Origin: Pseudomonas sp.
Lineage (GTDB): Bacteria > Pseudomonadota > Gammaproteobacteria > Pseudomonadales > Pseudomonadaceae
Direction of reading: 5' to 3'
DNA: 12,586 bases
NCBI GenBank assembly: GCA_007117785.1
Contig: SKFV01000173.1
Location: 1 to 12,586, forward strand
The notes beneath the pieces were generated by a model. It saw only the letters and a list, made by a program, of their open reading frames with translations, did no database searches and was not told where the DNA came from. A program made the translations under genes and the position numbers. The first letter of the stretch is position 1. The number at the start of each line of letters is the position of its first letter. This document shows positions 1 to 6,233 of the stretch, piece by piece.

Positions 1-135
1 GTATTCGGTTCAAACTCCGTCCTTCGCTCGTATGTCGAAGTTTACGCACAGGATGACAACCGCGAGAAGTTTGTTCGCGACTTCGTCAAAGCCTGGATCA
101 AAGTGATGAACGCCGATCGTTTCGATCTGGCCTGA
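1..135 (+). CDS. katG: Catalase-peroxidase KatG, C-terminal fragment
   Basis: Only the last 44 codons lie in the window; the 5' part is off the left edge. Read from base 1, the frame gives the typical KatG C-terminus: VFGSNSVLR, then EVYAQDD, then a KFV..FV.AW..VMN segment and the ending ADRFDLA. This is the end of the second, non-heme peroxidase-like domain. KatG is a cytoplasmic heme enzyme of about 720-750 residues that destroys hydrogen peroxide by catalase and peroxidase reactions. The gene converges on gloA and is followed within 45 bases by a strong hairpin terminator. The active-site residues cannot be checked because they are outside the window, but the C-terminal signature is close enough to the family to make the identification firm. 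Confidence 0.93.
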   Translation, partial: VFGSNSVLRSYVEVYAQDDNREKFVRDFVKAWIKVMNADRFDLA

Positions 136-149
136 TCACCGGCACTACC

Positions 150-168
150 GCGCCAGCCCTGCTGGCGC
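150..168 (+). repeat. Short hairpin after katG
   Basis: GCGCCAGC (150-157) pairs with GCTGGCGC (161-168) around a 3-base loop, an 8-bp perfect stem just after the katG stop. It has no T-run, so alone it is not a classical terminator. It probably protects the katG mRNA 3' end or helps the stronger hairpin that follows. Confidence 0.5.
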
Positions 169-175
169 ACCACGC

Positions 176-203
176 AAAAGGGGCTGCATGTGCAGCCCCT
201 TTT
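176..203. terminator. Bidirectional rho-independent terminator between katG and gloA
   Basis: AAAAGGGGCTGCA (176-188) and TGCAGCCCCTTTT (191-203) form a perfect 13-bp stem with a 2-base centre (a slightly larger loop in the RNA). The GC core is flanked by A4 on the left and T4 on the right, so a U-run follows the stem in both directions. It lies 40 bases after the katG stop and about 20 bases after the gloA stop, as expected for a shared terminator between convergent genes. Confidence 0.9.
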
Positions 204-222
204 CTATGTCCAACTATGGCGT

Positions 223-765
223 TTAGCCCAGTGCACCCGGCAACTTGCTCGGCGTGAACAGTTCTATCCAGTAGCCATCCGGATCACGGATAAAGGCAAT
301 ATCTTTCATCTTGCCGTCCTGCGGACGCTTGACGAAACTCACCCCCAGCTTCTCGAAGCGCTCGCAAGCGCCATCCAGGTCCGGCACCGCAAAGCCGATA
401 TGGCCAAAGCCTTTGGGCTCGTCGTTGCCATTGTGGTAGGCAAAGTCTTCGTCGTCCTCGGTACCCCAGTTATGCGTCAGCTCCAGCATCGCCGGACGCC
501 CGAAGGTCTGCACCAGCCGCACCCGTGGGTCCGCCGACCAGTTGCCCAGGTCGTGGGTATCAATCGCCGCGAGGAAATACAGACTGAACTTCATCTCCTC
601 AAAGTCCATCTTCTTCACCAGCGTCATACCCATGATGCGGGTATAGAAATCCAGCGTCGCCTCCGGCGACTTGATGCGCAACATGGTCTGATTGAACACA
701 AACCCTTCGGTATCCCGATCACGGTTCTCGCACAAACCCGGCGCAGACTCGAAATGACGGCTCAT
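223..765 (-). CDS. gloA: Lactoylglutathione lyase (glyoxalase I)
   Basis: A 180-residue glyoxalase I, which turns the hemithioacetal of methylglyoxal and glutathione into S-lactoylglutathione in the cytoplasm. The four expected metal ligands are visible: Gln26 (FNQTMLRIK), Glu95 (MLELTHNWG), His122 (GFGHIGFAVPD) and Glu168 (GYWIELF). The length, the N-terminal extension and the acidic insert after THNWG (residues 101-110) match the longer, human-like, typically zinc-dependent class rather than the short nickel-dependent E. coli type; the metal preference is inferred. The ATG at 765 is chosen over an in-frame TTG at 771 because GAGGAG (778-773) sits 7 bases before the ATG but only one base before the TTG. 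It lies downstream of the crotonase gene on the same strand with an 84-base gap and ends at the shared terminator. Confidence 0.93.
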   Translation of the reverse strand: MSRHFESAPGLCENRDRDTEGFVFNQTMLRIKSPEATLDFYTRIMGMTLVKKMDFEEMKFSLYFLAAIDTHDLGNWSADPRVRLVQTFGRPAMLELTHNWGTEDDEDFAYHNGNDEPKGFGHIGFAVPDLDGACERFEKLGVSFVKRPQDGKMKDIAFIRDPDGYWIELFTPSKLPGALG

Positions 766-855
766 CAGCAAACTCCTCAGTCAGCAGCAAATACAGGCAG
801 ACTACCACCCACCCCCCAGACAACAAACGCTACAGCTACAACAGGGTGTGTCGAC

Positions 856-1716
856 TCAACGAAACTTGCGCTCATCCCACCAAGGATAAAACGGTGGCTT
901 GTCCTGACTCGGGCGCAGGGTGAACTTGGGCGCGCGCTTCTCCAGGAAGGACTGCACACCCTCTTGCGCATCGGCAGACTCACCCATAAAGGCAATCGCC
1001 CGCGAATCGACAATATGTGCTTCCATCGGGTGATCCGCGGCCATCATGCGCCAGAGCAACTGACGGTTGAGCATAGCGGACATGCCCGACGTATTGTCAG
1101 CAATTTCCCGCGCCAGCTTGTAGGCCGCTGGCAACAGCTCATCCGGCTCGTGCAGGCTGCGCACCAGGCCACCTTTCAGTGCCTCTTCGGCATCAAATAC
1201 GCGACCGGTAAACACCCACTCCGCTGCCTGCATCGGGCCGACCAGGCGTGGCAGGAACCAGCTGGAGCAAGCCTCCATGGTGATGCCGCGACGGGCAAAC
1301 ACAAAGCCGAACTTGGCCTTGGTCGAGGCCAGACGAATATCCATCGGCAGGGTCATGGTCACGCCCACGCCTACGGCTGCGCCGTTGAAGGCACCAATCA
1401 CCGGCTTGGTCGACTCATAGATCCGCAGTGACACGGTACCGCCGCCGTCGCGCAGATCATCGCCTTCCGGCTGGTCCGCACGCTTGTGACGGTTAAAAGT
1501 ATCGCCACCCTTCTCCAGATCCGCCCCGGCGCAGAACGCCCTACCAGCACCTGTGACCACAATCACCCGCACCGCATCGTCGGCATCCGCCGCATCAAAG
1601 GCCGCAATCAGCTCGCGCCGCATCAGGCCATTGAAGGCATTCATCCGGTCCGGGCGATTCAGGGTCAAGGTCAGGATGCCATCCTGCACCTGATAATCGA
1701 GGGTTTCGTAAGACAT
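856..1716 (-). CDS. Crotonase / enoyl-CoA hydratase-isomerase family protein
   Basis: A 286-residue cytoplasmic crotonase-fold protein expected to act on an acyl-CoA thioester. CoA-site and oxyanion-hole motifs are present: GAGRAFCAGADL (57-68) and NGAAVGVGVTMTLPMDIRLAS (from 111), followed by the GRVFDAEEALKGGLV segment (171-185) typical of the family. By alignment to rat mitochondrial hydratase, the two catalytic glutamates (Glu144 and Glu164) are replaced here by Thr120 and Phe140. The subfamily motif FARRGITMEACSSWFLPRLVG (140-160) carries Glu148, which may take over a catalytic role. Simple crotonyl-CoA hydratase activity is therefore doubtful; an isomerase or another reaction is as likely. 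The ATG at 1716 has a GGAG seven bases upstream and is preferred over a TTG at 1722. A 20-base palindrome lies about 15 bases upstream of the start. No adjacent acyl-CoA dehydrogenase or ligase gene points to a specific pathway. Confidence 0.88.
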   Translation of the reverse strand: MSYETLDYQVQDGILTLTLNRPDRMNAFNGLMRRELIAAFDAADADDAVRVIVVTGAGRAFCAGADLEKGGDTFNRHKRADQPEGDDLRDGGGTVSLRIYESTKPVIGAFNGAAVGVGVTMTLPMDIRLASTKAKFGFVFARRGITMEACSSWFLPRLVGPMQAAEWVFTGRVFDAEEALKGGLVRSLHEPDELLPAAYKLAREIADNTSGMSAMLNRQLLWRMMAADHPMEAHIVDSRAIAFMGESADAQEGVQSFLEKRAPKFTLRPSQDKPPFYPWWDERKFR

Positions 1717-1731
1717 ACACAAACTCCACAG

Positions 1732-1751
1732 TGGTCAGCAAATGTTGACCA
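1732..1751. promoter_or_regulatory. 20-bp palindrome upstream of the crotonase gene (putative operator)
   Basis: TGGTCAGCAAATGTTGACCA is an almost perfect dyad. TGGTCA and TGACCA match exactly, and two inner base pairs match as well. It sits 15 bases before the crotonase ATG and overlaps the expected leader or early promoter, a position suited to repression. The TGGT...ACCA arms resemble sites of FadR-subfamily GntR repressors, but no regulator gene lies in the window, so the factor is unknown. Confidence 0.5.
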
Positions 1752-1870
1752 GTGTAGAACCCACCGGTCAGCGTCACCAGTTGCCTCACTGCGGTGTATA
1801 TCCCGGCATAGGCTGAGGGGATGATGTGGTGAATAACGCCAGCATCCCGCCAGCGCCATACCCCAGCCGT

Positions 1871-3217
1871 TTAGCCCGGCTCGCTGAGGAAGGTTTCCAG
1901 CGAGTCATCCATGGCTTCCATCCAGGGCGTGTGATGCGCAGGGGCCAGGGTACCGGTCAGGGTCGAGCGATAGCTCTGGTTGCGGTAACCGAGAATATCG
2001 GCTTCCTTGTGATGCTCCCATTCCTTGAATATCTCGGCGACGCCTTCGACATCGAATTCCGGATAGTCGGTGGGTTGCACCAGATCGCGGATATAGGCGG
2101 CCTGAAAATCGATCGCCTGGAAGGGGTCAGCCACCTGGCCTTCACGCTCAACCCAATGGGCGATATCCGCCACCTGCTCACCATTGGCCGGCAGCTCAAT
2201 GCGACCGAGGATCACATCCCGCGCATACCAGGCCTGAGCATCAAACATGTTGAAGGTGTAGTACTGATCCTGCATACCCAGATAGATCAGCTTCGGATTT
2301 GGCTCGAAAAACACACCCTTGTACAGACCCTGCGGATACAGCCGGTTGCTGGTGGTCAGGGTCAGATTGTCAGGCATGAACGGGAAGTGATGCTGGTAGC
2401 CGGTGCAGAGCACGATGGCATCGACATCCTGACTGCTGCCGTCCTGGAACCAGGCGGTTTTGCCGACCACTTTGGTCAGCAGAGGCACTTCCTTGAACGA
2501 GTCCGGCCAGTCAAAGCCCATCGGCTGGGTGCGATAGCTGAAGGTTACCGACTTGGCCCCGTACTTGTGACACTGGGTACCGATATCTTCAGCGGAATAG
2601 CTACTGCCGATCAGCAGCAGATCCTTGCCCTCAAACTCGCAGGCGTCACGGAAGTCATGCGCATGCAGTACCCGACCCGGGAACTGATCCAGCCCCTCGA
2701 ACCAGGGCGCATTCGGGGTGGAAAAGTGGCCGGTGGCACAGACCACATAATCGAACGCTTCTGTGCTCAGCACATCCTGCTTGAGATCGCGCACAGTCAC
2801 CGCAAACTTGCCGGTATCTTCGGCATAATCGACCCAATGCACCGCGGTATTGAAGCGGATATATTGGCGCGCGCCACTCTTCTCAACCCGGCCCATGATG
2901 TAATCACGCAACACGGCACGCGGCGGGTAAGAAGGGATCGGCCGGCCGAAGTGCTCTTCAAAACTATAGTCGGCAAACTCCAGGCATTCCTTCGGACCGT
3001 TGGACCACAGGTAGCGGTACATGCTGCCGTGGACCGGCTCGCCGAAGGCATCCAGACCGGTGCGCCAGGTGTAATTCCATAGCCCGCCCAGGTCGCTCTG
3101 TTTTTCATAACACACGATCTCGGGAATCTCGGCCCCGCTCAGGCGGGCCGCTTCAAAAGCGCGAATTTGGGCAAGTCCGCTCGGGCCAGCCCCAAGAATG
3201 GCGATTCGTAAGCTCAT
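1871..3217 (-). CDS. tmm: Trimethylamine monooxygenase (class B flavin monooxygenase)
   Basis: A 448-residue FAD/NADPH enzyme that oxidises trimethylamine to trimethylamine N-oxide with O2. Visible motifs are the FAD loop GAGPSG (9-14), WNYTWRTG (47-54), the FMO fingerprint FxGxxxHxxxF at 179-189 (FPGRVLHAHDF), the NADPH loop GSSYSAED (204-211) and CTGY (271-274). Length and long stretches, including HGSMYRYLWSNGPKE (63-77), match characterised bacterial Tmm from Methylophaga, Methylocella and Roseovarius as I remember them. Asn73 corresponds to the catalytic Asn of the Methylophaga enzyme, and Tyr207 to the mobile Tyr described for Roseovarius Tmm. The ATG has AGAGGAA a few bases upstream. 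There is no TMAO demethylase (tdm) or TMA transporter beside it, but a stand-alone DUF1989 gene lies about 2.4 kb upstream on the same strand. Related substrates (dimethylamine, dimethylsulfide, indole) are possible, since bacterial FMOs of this group are promiscuous. Confidence 0.9.
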   Translation of the reverse strand: MSLRIAILGAGPSGLAQIRAFEAARLSGAEIPEIVCYEKQSDLGGLWNYTWRTGLDAFGEPVHGSMYRYLWSNGPKECLEFADYSFEEHFGRPIPSYPPRAVLRDYIMGRVEKSGARQYIRFNTAVHWVDYAEDTGKFAVTVRDLKQDVLSTEAFDYVVCATGHFSTPNAPWFEGLDQFPGRVLHAHDFRDACEFEGKDLLLIGSSYSAEDIGTQCHKYGAKSVTFSYRTQPMGFDWPDSFKEVPLLTKVVGKTAWFQDGSSQDVDAIVLCTGYQHHFPFMPDNLTLTTSNRLYPQGLYKGVFFEPNPKLIYLGMQDQYYTFNMFDAQAWYARDVILGRIELPANGEQVADIAHWVEREGQVADPFQAIDFQAAYIRDLVQPTDYPEFDVEGVAEIFKEWEHHKEADILGYRNQSYRSTLTGTLAPAHHTPWMEAMDDSLETFLSEPG

Positions 3218-3502
3218 GGTATTCCTCTATTAAAATTGGCATCGTCGCGCCCGCCAACAAAGCCGGCAGCAGACGAACATCTCGGTAACGAGAGAGACAC
3301 ACGCAGTGGCGTGCAAAAAAGGCAGGGTTTCAACTGTAAGGAGACAGATAAAAAACGAACTGCAAGCCGCGGGGGCTGTATCGCATGGTGTCGACACCAC
3401 ACCAGAAAGGCGGGCTCGAGATGACCGGAAGAAGCAGAAAACCTCTGTATTCCGTGGCGCTGTGTTCAATTAGCGAGGCGAGATGATAACACAGTTCGGG
3501 GC
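3218..3502. other. Intergenic region upstream of tmm
   Basis: These 285 bases separate the methyltransferase stop from the tmm start. I see no convincing gene: short ORFs on both strands lack ribosome sites and family resemblance. The region holds a 14-bp perfect palindrome (3386-3399) and a small TCTCG/CGAGA hairpin (3280-3293). No sigma-70 promoter for tmm is well supported; the TTTAAT next to the ribosome site would leave almost no leader. The gap suggests tmm has its own promoter rather than being read only from the genes upstream. Confidence 0.5.
3386..3399. promoter_or_regulatory. 14-bp perfect palindrome upstream of tmm (putative operator)
   Basis: TGGTGTCGACACCA is fully self-complementary and lies about 170 bases upstream of the tmm ATG in a non-coding gap. 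On the plus strand an extra ACACCA follows directly, so on the tmm strand TGGTGT is repeated in tandem. The TGGT...ACCA ends resemble GntR-type operators and the palindrome before the crotonase gene. Function is inferred from position and symmetry only. Confidence 0.45.
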
Positions 3503-4186
3503 TCAGCCCGGCAGCCGCCGCCAGACGCTCGCCAACCAGGGCTGTTGATGACGCGGCAGACCGGCTGGCCGGTAGTAGTGCTCAAGCTCGACAAAGCCCG
3601 CCGACTGCATAAAGGCCCGCCAGGTTTCCAGCCGGTAATAGGCTCCGTAGCGATCGCCGGTCCAGCCTTCCTGATCATCCCCGCGCGGATTGGAACTGAG
3701 CAGCACCCCGCCCGGCTTCAGCGTCTGATGCAACTGGCGCAAGGCTGCAGGCAGCACCTTGCTGGGAATATGAAACAGCGCTGCATTGGCAAAAATACCG
3801 TCAAACCGCTCAGCCGGCAGGTCCAGCGCCAGAAAGTCCTGCAGCCAGACCTCACAGCCCGTGTCCTGCTGCGCCATCTGCACAAAGCGCGGGCAGCCAT
3901 CCAGCCCCACGGCCACATGCCCCATCGCGGTAAAGGTGCGTAAATCCCGCCCCGGCCCGCAACCGACATCCAGAATCTGCAGCGGCGCCGGCGCTTGAAT
4001 ATGGCGCAGCAAGGCATCGATGTTCTGGCTCACATCATGGTCCCGCGTACCCTCCCGAAAACCCTCGGCGTTCTGCTGATAATGCACCACCGTCAACCGC
4101 GCCAGCCCGACCAGCTCGGCAGTGGGGCCGTCATCAGTCGCGGAGTGCGCATTATTAAAACGCTGTGGGGTATCGTCGTCCGTCAT
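3503..4186 (-). CDS. Class I SAM-dependent methyltransferase
   Basis: A 227-residue soluble methyltransferase of the Rossmann class. Motif I is ILDVGCGPGR (71-80), the acidic ribose-binding residue falls in GLDG (94-97), and the later motif region is FDGIFANAALFHIP (128-141) followed by LKPGGVLLSSNPRG (156-169). The N-terminal NAEGFREGTRDHDVSQNI (39-56) and C-terminal HYYRPAGLPR..QPWLASVWR (203-223) belong to a methyltransferase group common in Pseudomonas-type genomes whose substrate I do not know. The start at 4186 has only a weak AGGA about 12 bases upstream. Just before it is a 7-bp inverted repeat (4195-4219). The next gene upstream is 149 bases away, so it may be transcribed separately. 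Whether it methylates a small molecule (for example an amine) or a macromolecule cannot be told from sequence. Confidence 0.87.
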   Translation of the reverse strand: MTDDDTPQRFNNAHSATDDGPTAELVGLARLTVVHYQQNAEGFREGTRDHDVSQNIDALLRHIQAPAPLQILDVGCGPGRDLRTFTAMGHVAVGLDGCPRFVQMAQQDTGCEVWLQDFLALDLPAERFDGIFANAALFHIPSKVLPAALRQLHQTLKPGGVLLSSNPRGDDQEGWTGDRYGAYYRLETWRAFMQSAGFVELEHYYRPAGLPRHQQPWLASVWRRLPG

Positions 4187-4194
4187 GGAAGATC

Positions 4195-4219
4195 AGGTTC
4201 CTGTTAGATGATGGAACCT
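4195..4219. promoter_or_regulatory. Inverted repeat upstream of the methyltransferase gene
   Basis: AGGTTCC (4195-4201) and GGAACCT (4213-4219) are exact inverted copies separated by 11 bases. The repeat starts 8 bases before the methyltransferase ATG, so it overlaps the leader and ribosome-binding region. It could be an operator (arm centres about 18 bases apart) or an RNA hairpin hiding the weak AGGA. No promoter elements are clear around it. Confidence 0.4.
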
Positions 4220-4335
4220 AGACTAGCGCGGCAGAGGCCCTGCTGGCCAATATCTCAAACCAGCCAAACCATAGCCGAGCCAGTATCCGGCCATAGCGCC
4301 ATTACCGACCGCGGCGTGCAGCCTCTGGAGAGAGT

Positions 4336-5574
4336 TCAAACCTGCCTGTTGATAACATCCACCACCGCATTGGCCGAGCGCACCGCCGACTCCAGCAAGG
4401 GCACACCCTCATAGGCCCATGAACCGCAATAGAACACCCTGCGCCCTGGTTGGCTGTGCCATTGCTTGAGGGCCTGGTGGATCTGGGCGGTGTCGCGGTT
4501 AACCACGGCGCGTTCCAACGGTACGCGCGCGAGCACGGTGTCCGGCGCGGGTTCAAACAGCGGGTTCCAGGTCTGAAAGACGGGTGAGCTGTCCTTGAGT
4601 GTGGGCTCCACCTGGTTGACCCAGACGGTAAACATCGGCTTTTCCAGTGCCGTATCCATCTGGAAGTTCAGCGCCGTCCAGTCGGCTTCATTGGCCGGCA
4701 TAAAGCGGGAGTCCTGATGCACCCAGAGCTCACCTGAATCGAAGGGGATCTTGTCCAGCACACTGCGCTCGTCGCCAAACTGCGCATCGTCCAGAAAGCT
4801 CAACTGGTTGGCTTGGGTCGCGACAATCACCCGGTCGAACACACCGCCATCGCCGCGGGCGTTATACACCGTCACTCCCTCACTGCTTTGTTCAACCCGC
4901 ACCACCGGGCTGCCGGAATGCAGCGGCAGATTCCTGGCCAGGCCTTTCACCAGTGCCGAGGTGCCGCCCTTGAGGCGATAGAGTGTCGAGCCATGCAGAA
5001 TGCCGTGCAGCAGCGAGAGCAGCTGCGCCGCCGGCCAGTCCAGCAGGTGTTTTTCTTCACAGGTGCAGATGGTGGTCAGGATGGGCAGCACCAGCCCGCG
5101 CCAGAACAGTGGATCGAATGCATGCTGCTGCAGCACCTCGCCCAGGGTGCTGTTGTCATTGCTTTCTTGCAGCTCACGGGTCAGGCGAGCCAGTTGCCAG
5201 ATCCCCCTGCCGATACGCAAGGCGCGGCCATTGAAGTAGCGCAAAGACCCCACCCAGGGCCAGCCCAACAACGGCAATTCGCCGGCACGAAACCAGGTCT
5301 GCCCACCGGTCCAGCTGCAGGACACCAGAGTGCGCACATCGAACACGCCGACACCCACTTCGTCGGCCAAGGCGAGCACGCTGGGCCAGGCATCCGGGCT
5401 CATCACCCGCAAGGGCACATCCACCAGCCCGTCATCCAGCGTCAGGGCATGGGCGTCCATGCCGTGCCTGCTGCAGGCTTCGAATACGGTGACAGCATGA
5501 CCGGCACAGCGCGCCCGGTAGGCCGCCGCCAATCCCGCCATACCACTACCAATCACTGCAATGGAGTAGCTCAT
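4336..5574 (-). CDS. NAD(P)/FAD-dependent oxidoreductase, COG2907/amine-oxidase-like
   Basis: A 412-residue flavoprotein with an N-terminal dinucleotide fold: GSGMAG (9-14) and an acidic residue at the end of strand 2 (Glu32), followed by a flavin-contact region. Mid-protein it has LDWPAAQLL and a RLKGGTSALVKGLA segment typical of amine-oxidase/phytoene-desaturase-like folds. A VIVATQANQ strand precedes the substrate domain, and near the C-terminus VFYCGSWAYEGVPLLESAVRSA closes the FAD site. This fits the COG2907 group of predicted NAD/FAD-binding proteins, whose reaction is not established. It is often found near cyclopropane-fatty-acid synthase genes, none of which is present here. It starts at ATG 5574, with AGGA immediately abutting and a weak GAG further up, suggesting modest translation. 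It lies 50 bases after the DUF1989 gene on the same strand, with a hairpin between. It could be an amine or lipid oxidoreductase. Confidence 0.82.
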   Translation of the reverse strand: MSYSIAVIGSGMAGLAAAYRARCAGHAVTVFEACSRHGMDAHALTLDDGLVDVPLRVMSPDAWPSVLALADEVGVGVFDVRTLVSCSWTGGQTWFRAGELPLLGWPWVGSLRYFNGRALRIGRGIWQLARLTRELQESNDNSTLGEVLQQHAFDPLFWRGLVLPILTTICTCEEKHLLDWPAAQLLSLLHGILHGSTLYRLKGGTSALVKGLARNLPLHSGSPVVRVEQSSEGVTVYNARGDGGVFDRVIVATQANQLSFLDDAQFGDERSVLDKIPFDSGELWVHQDSRFMPANEADWTALNFQMDTALEKPMFTVWVNQVEPTLKDSSPVFQTWNPLFEPAPDTVLARVPLERAVVNRDTAQIHQALKQWHSQPGRRVFYCGSWAYEGVPLLESAVRSANAVVDVINRQV

Positions 5575-5595
5575 TCCTGGCTCACGTCTGCGTAA

Positions 5596-5627
5596 TAGGG
5601 GTACCTCAAGGGTAGCAATTACCCCTA
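5596..5627. repeat. Overlapping alternative hairpins between the DUF1989 and FAD oxidoreductase genes
   Basis: TAGGGGTA (5596-5603) can pair with TACCCCTA (5620-5627), or the latter can pair with the nearer GGGTA (5610-5614) over a 5-base loop. The two structures exclude each other and take in the DUF1989 stop codon. There is no U-run, so a full terminator is unlikely; attenuation, mRNA processing or partial polarity towards the downstream oxidoreductase is possible. Confidence 0.35.
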
Positions 5628-6233
5628 ATCACTGCAGCGAACGACCTGAAAGTCGATGGGCTTGTAGCAGAAGTTGTTGGATTGCCCAGCCGAACAGGCC
5701 GTCATGGCGACGACCATCGGCATATCGGCGCGCAGCCTGATGGAGTCCCCGGCCTTGCTCAGTGGCGGCAACACACGGAACTCCCCCGTGTCGGCATCGA
5801 TGGCCACATGCATAAACACATTGAAGGCGATGGGGATGCGATCCACCCCGATGTCATAGGGCGCCAGCACCGCCGCCAGATTGCCCTCGCAACCCGGCCG
5901 CCCTTCTTTCTCGCCATAGATGATCTCGAAGGTGTCCTTCGAACAGGGCGTCAGGGTGAAGTCGTGCCGGCCGCAGCTATCGTCGAGGATGGTGAACATC
6001 GGCCGGCTGCGGTTCGAGTAGAGAATGTCACCGGTGCTCAGCCACAGGCGGCTGGCATAATCCAGCGAGCGGCCGGACGACAGATACTCCCGGCGATCCT
6101 CATCCGCGAAAGCCACCAGATCACTGACTTGCTGACCCTCAGGATCAAAAATCACCAGCTCATCGCCCGTGGCCAGCTCTACTGCCTTGGCGGAACAGGG
6201 CGGGATTCTATTCATTGCAACATCCGAGTTCAT
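5625..6233 (-). CDS. DUF1989 family protein (urea-carboxylase-associated type)
   Basis: A 202-residue stand-alone DUF1989 protein. Family landmarks are SRPMFTILDDSCGRHDFTLTPC (76-97), GCEGNLAAVLAPYDI (114-128), PIAFNVFM (134-141), the PPLSKAGDSIRLRAD segment (156-170) and VAMTACSAGQSN (175-186). Cys87, Cys97, Cys115 and Cys180 are candidate metal ligands. Known DUF1989 members are the carboxyguanidine deiminase subunits CgdA/CgdB (once called urea-carboxylase-associated proteins) and the metal-binding N-terminal domain of TMAO demethylase Tdm. A metal-dependent C-N bond-cleaving role is therefore plausible, but the substrate is unknown. An upstream in-frame ATG at 6266 was rejected: the ATG at 6233 has AGGAG (6243-6239) five bases before it and overlaps the YqcI stop as ATGA, showing translational coupling. 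No second DUF1989 gene (as in CgdAB) and no folate-binding GCV_T domain (as in Tdm) is present. Confidence 0.87.
   Translation of the reverse strand: MNSDVAMNRIPPCSAKAVELATGDELVIFDPEGQQVSDLVAFADEDRREYLSSGRSLDYASRLWLSTGDILYSNRSRPMFTILDDSCGRHDFTLTPCSKDTFEIIYGEKEGRPGCEGNLAAVLAPYDIGVDRIPIAFNVFMHVAIDADTGEFRVLPPLSKAGDSIRLRADMPMVVAMTACSAGQSNNFCYKPIDFQVVRCSD

Noticed and set aside
190..1431. 413-codon plus-strand ORF opposite gloA and the crotonase gene
   Set aside because: It lies antisense to two well-supported genes, is rich in His, Gln and Arg as expected of a codon-usage shadow, and has no family motif or ribosome site.
1826..3082. 418-codon plus-strand ORF opposite tmm
   Set aside because: Antisense shadow of a clear Tmm coding region; composition mirrors the third-position bias of tmm and no domain is recognisable.
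3236..3469. Short ORFs in the tmm upstream gap on both strands
   Set aside because: They overlap one another in opposite directions, lack ribosome sites, and have the composition of random sequence.
3218..3502. Guanidine or glycine riboswitch upstream of tmm
   Set aside because: I looked for the conserved cores and saw none; only a small hairpin and a DNA palindrome are present.
4813..5595. 260-codon plus-strand ORF opposite the FAD oxidoreductase
   Set aside because: Antisense shadow with Gln/His/Ala-rich composition; the minus-strand frame has intact FAD motifs.
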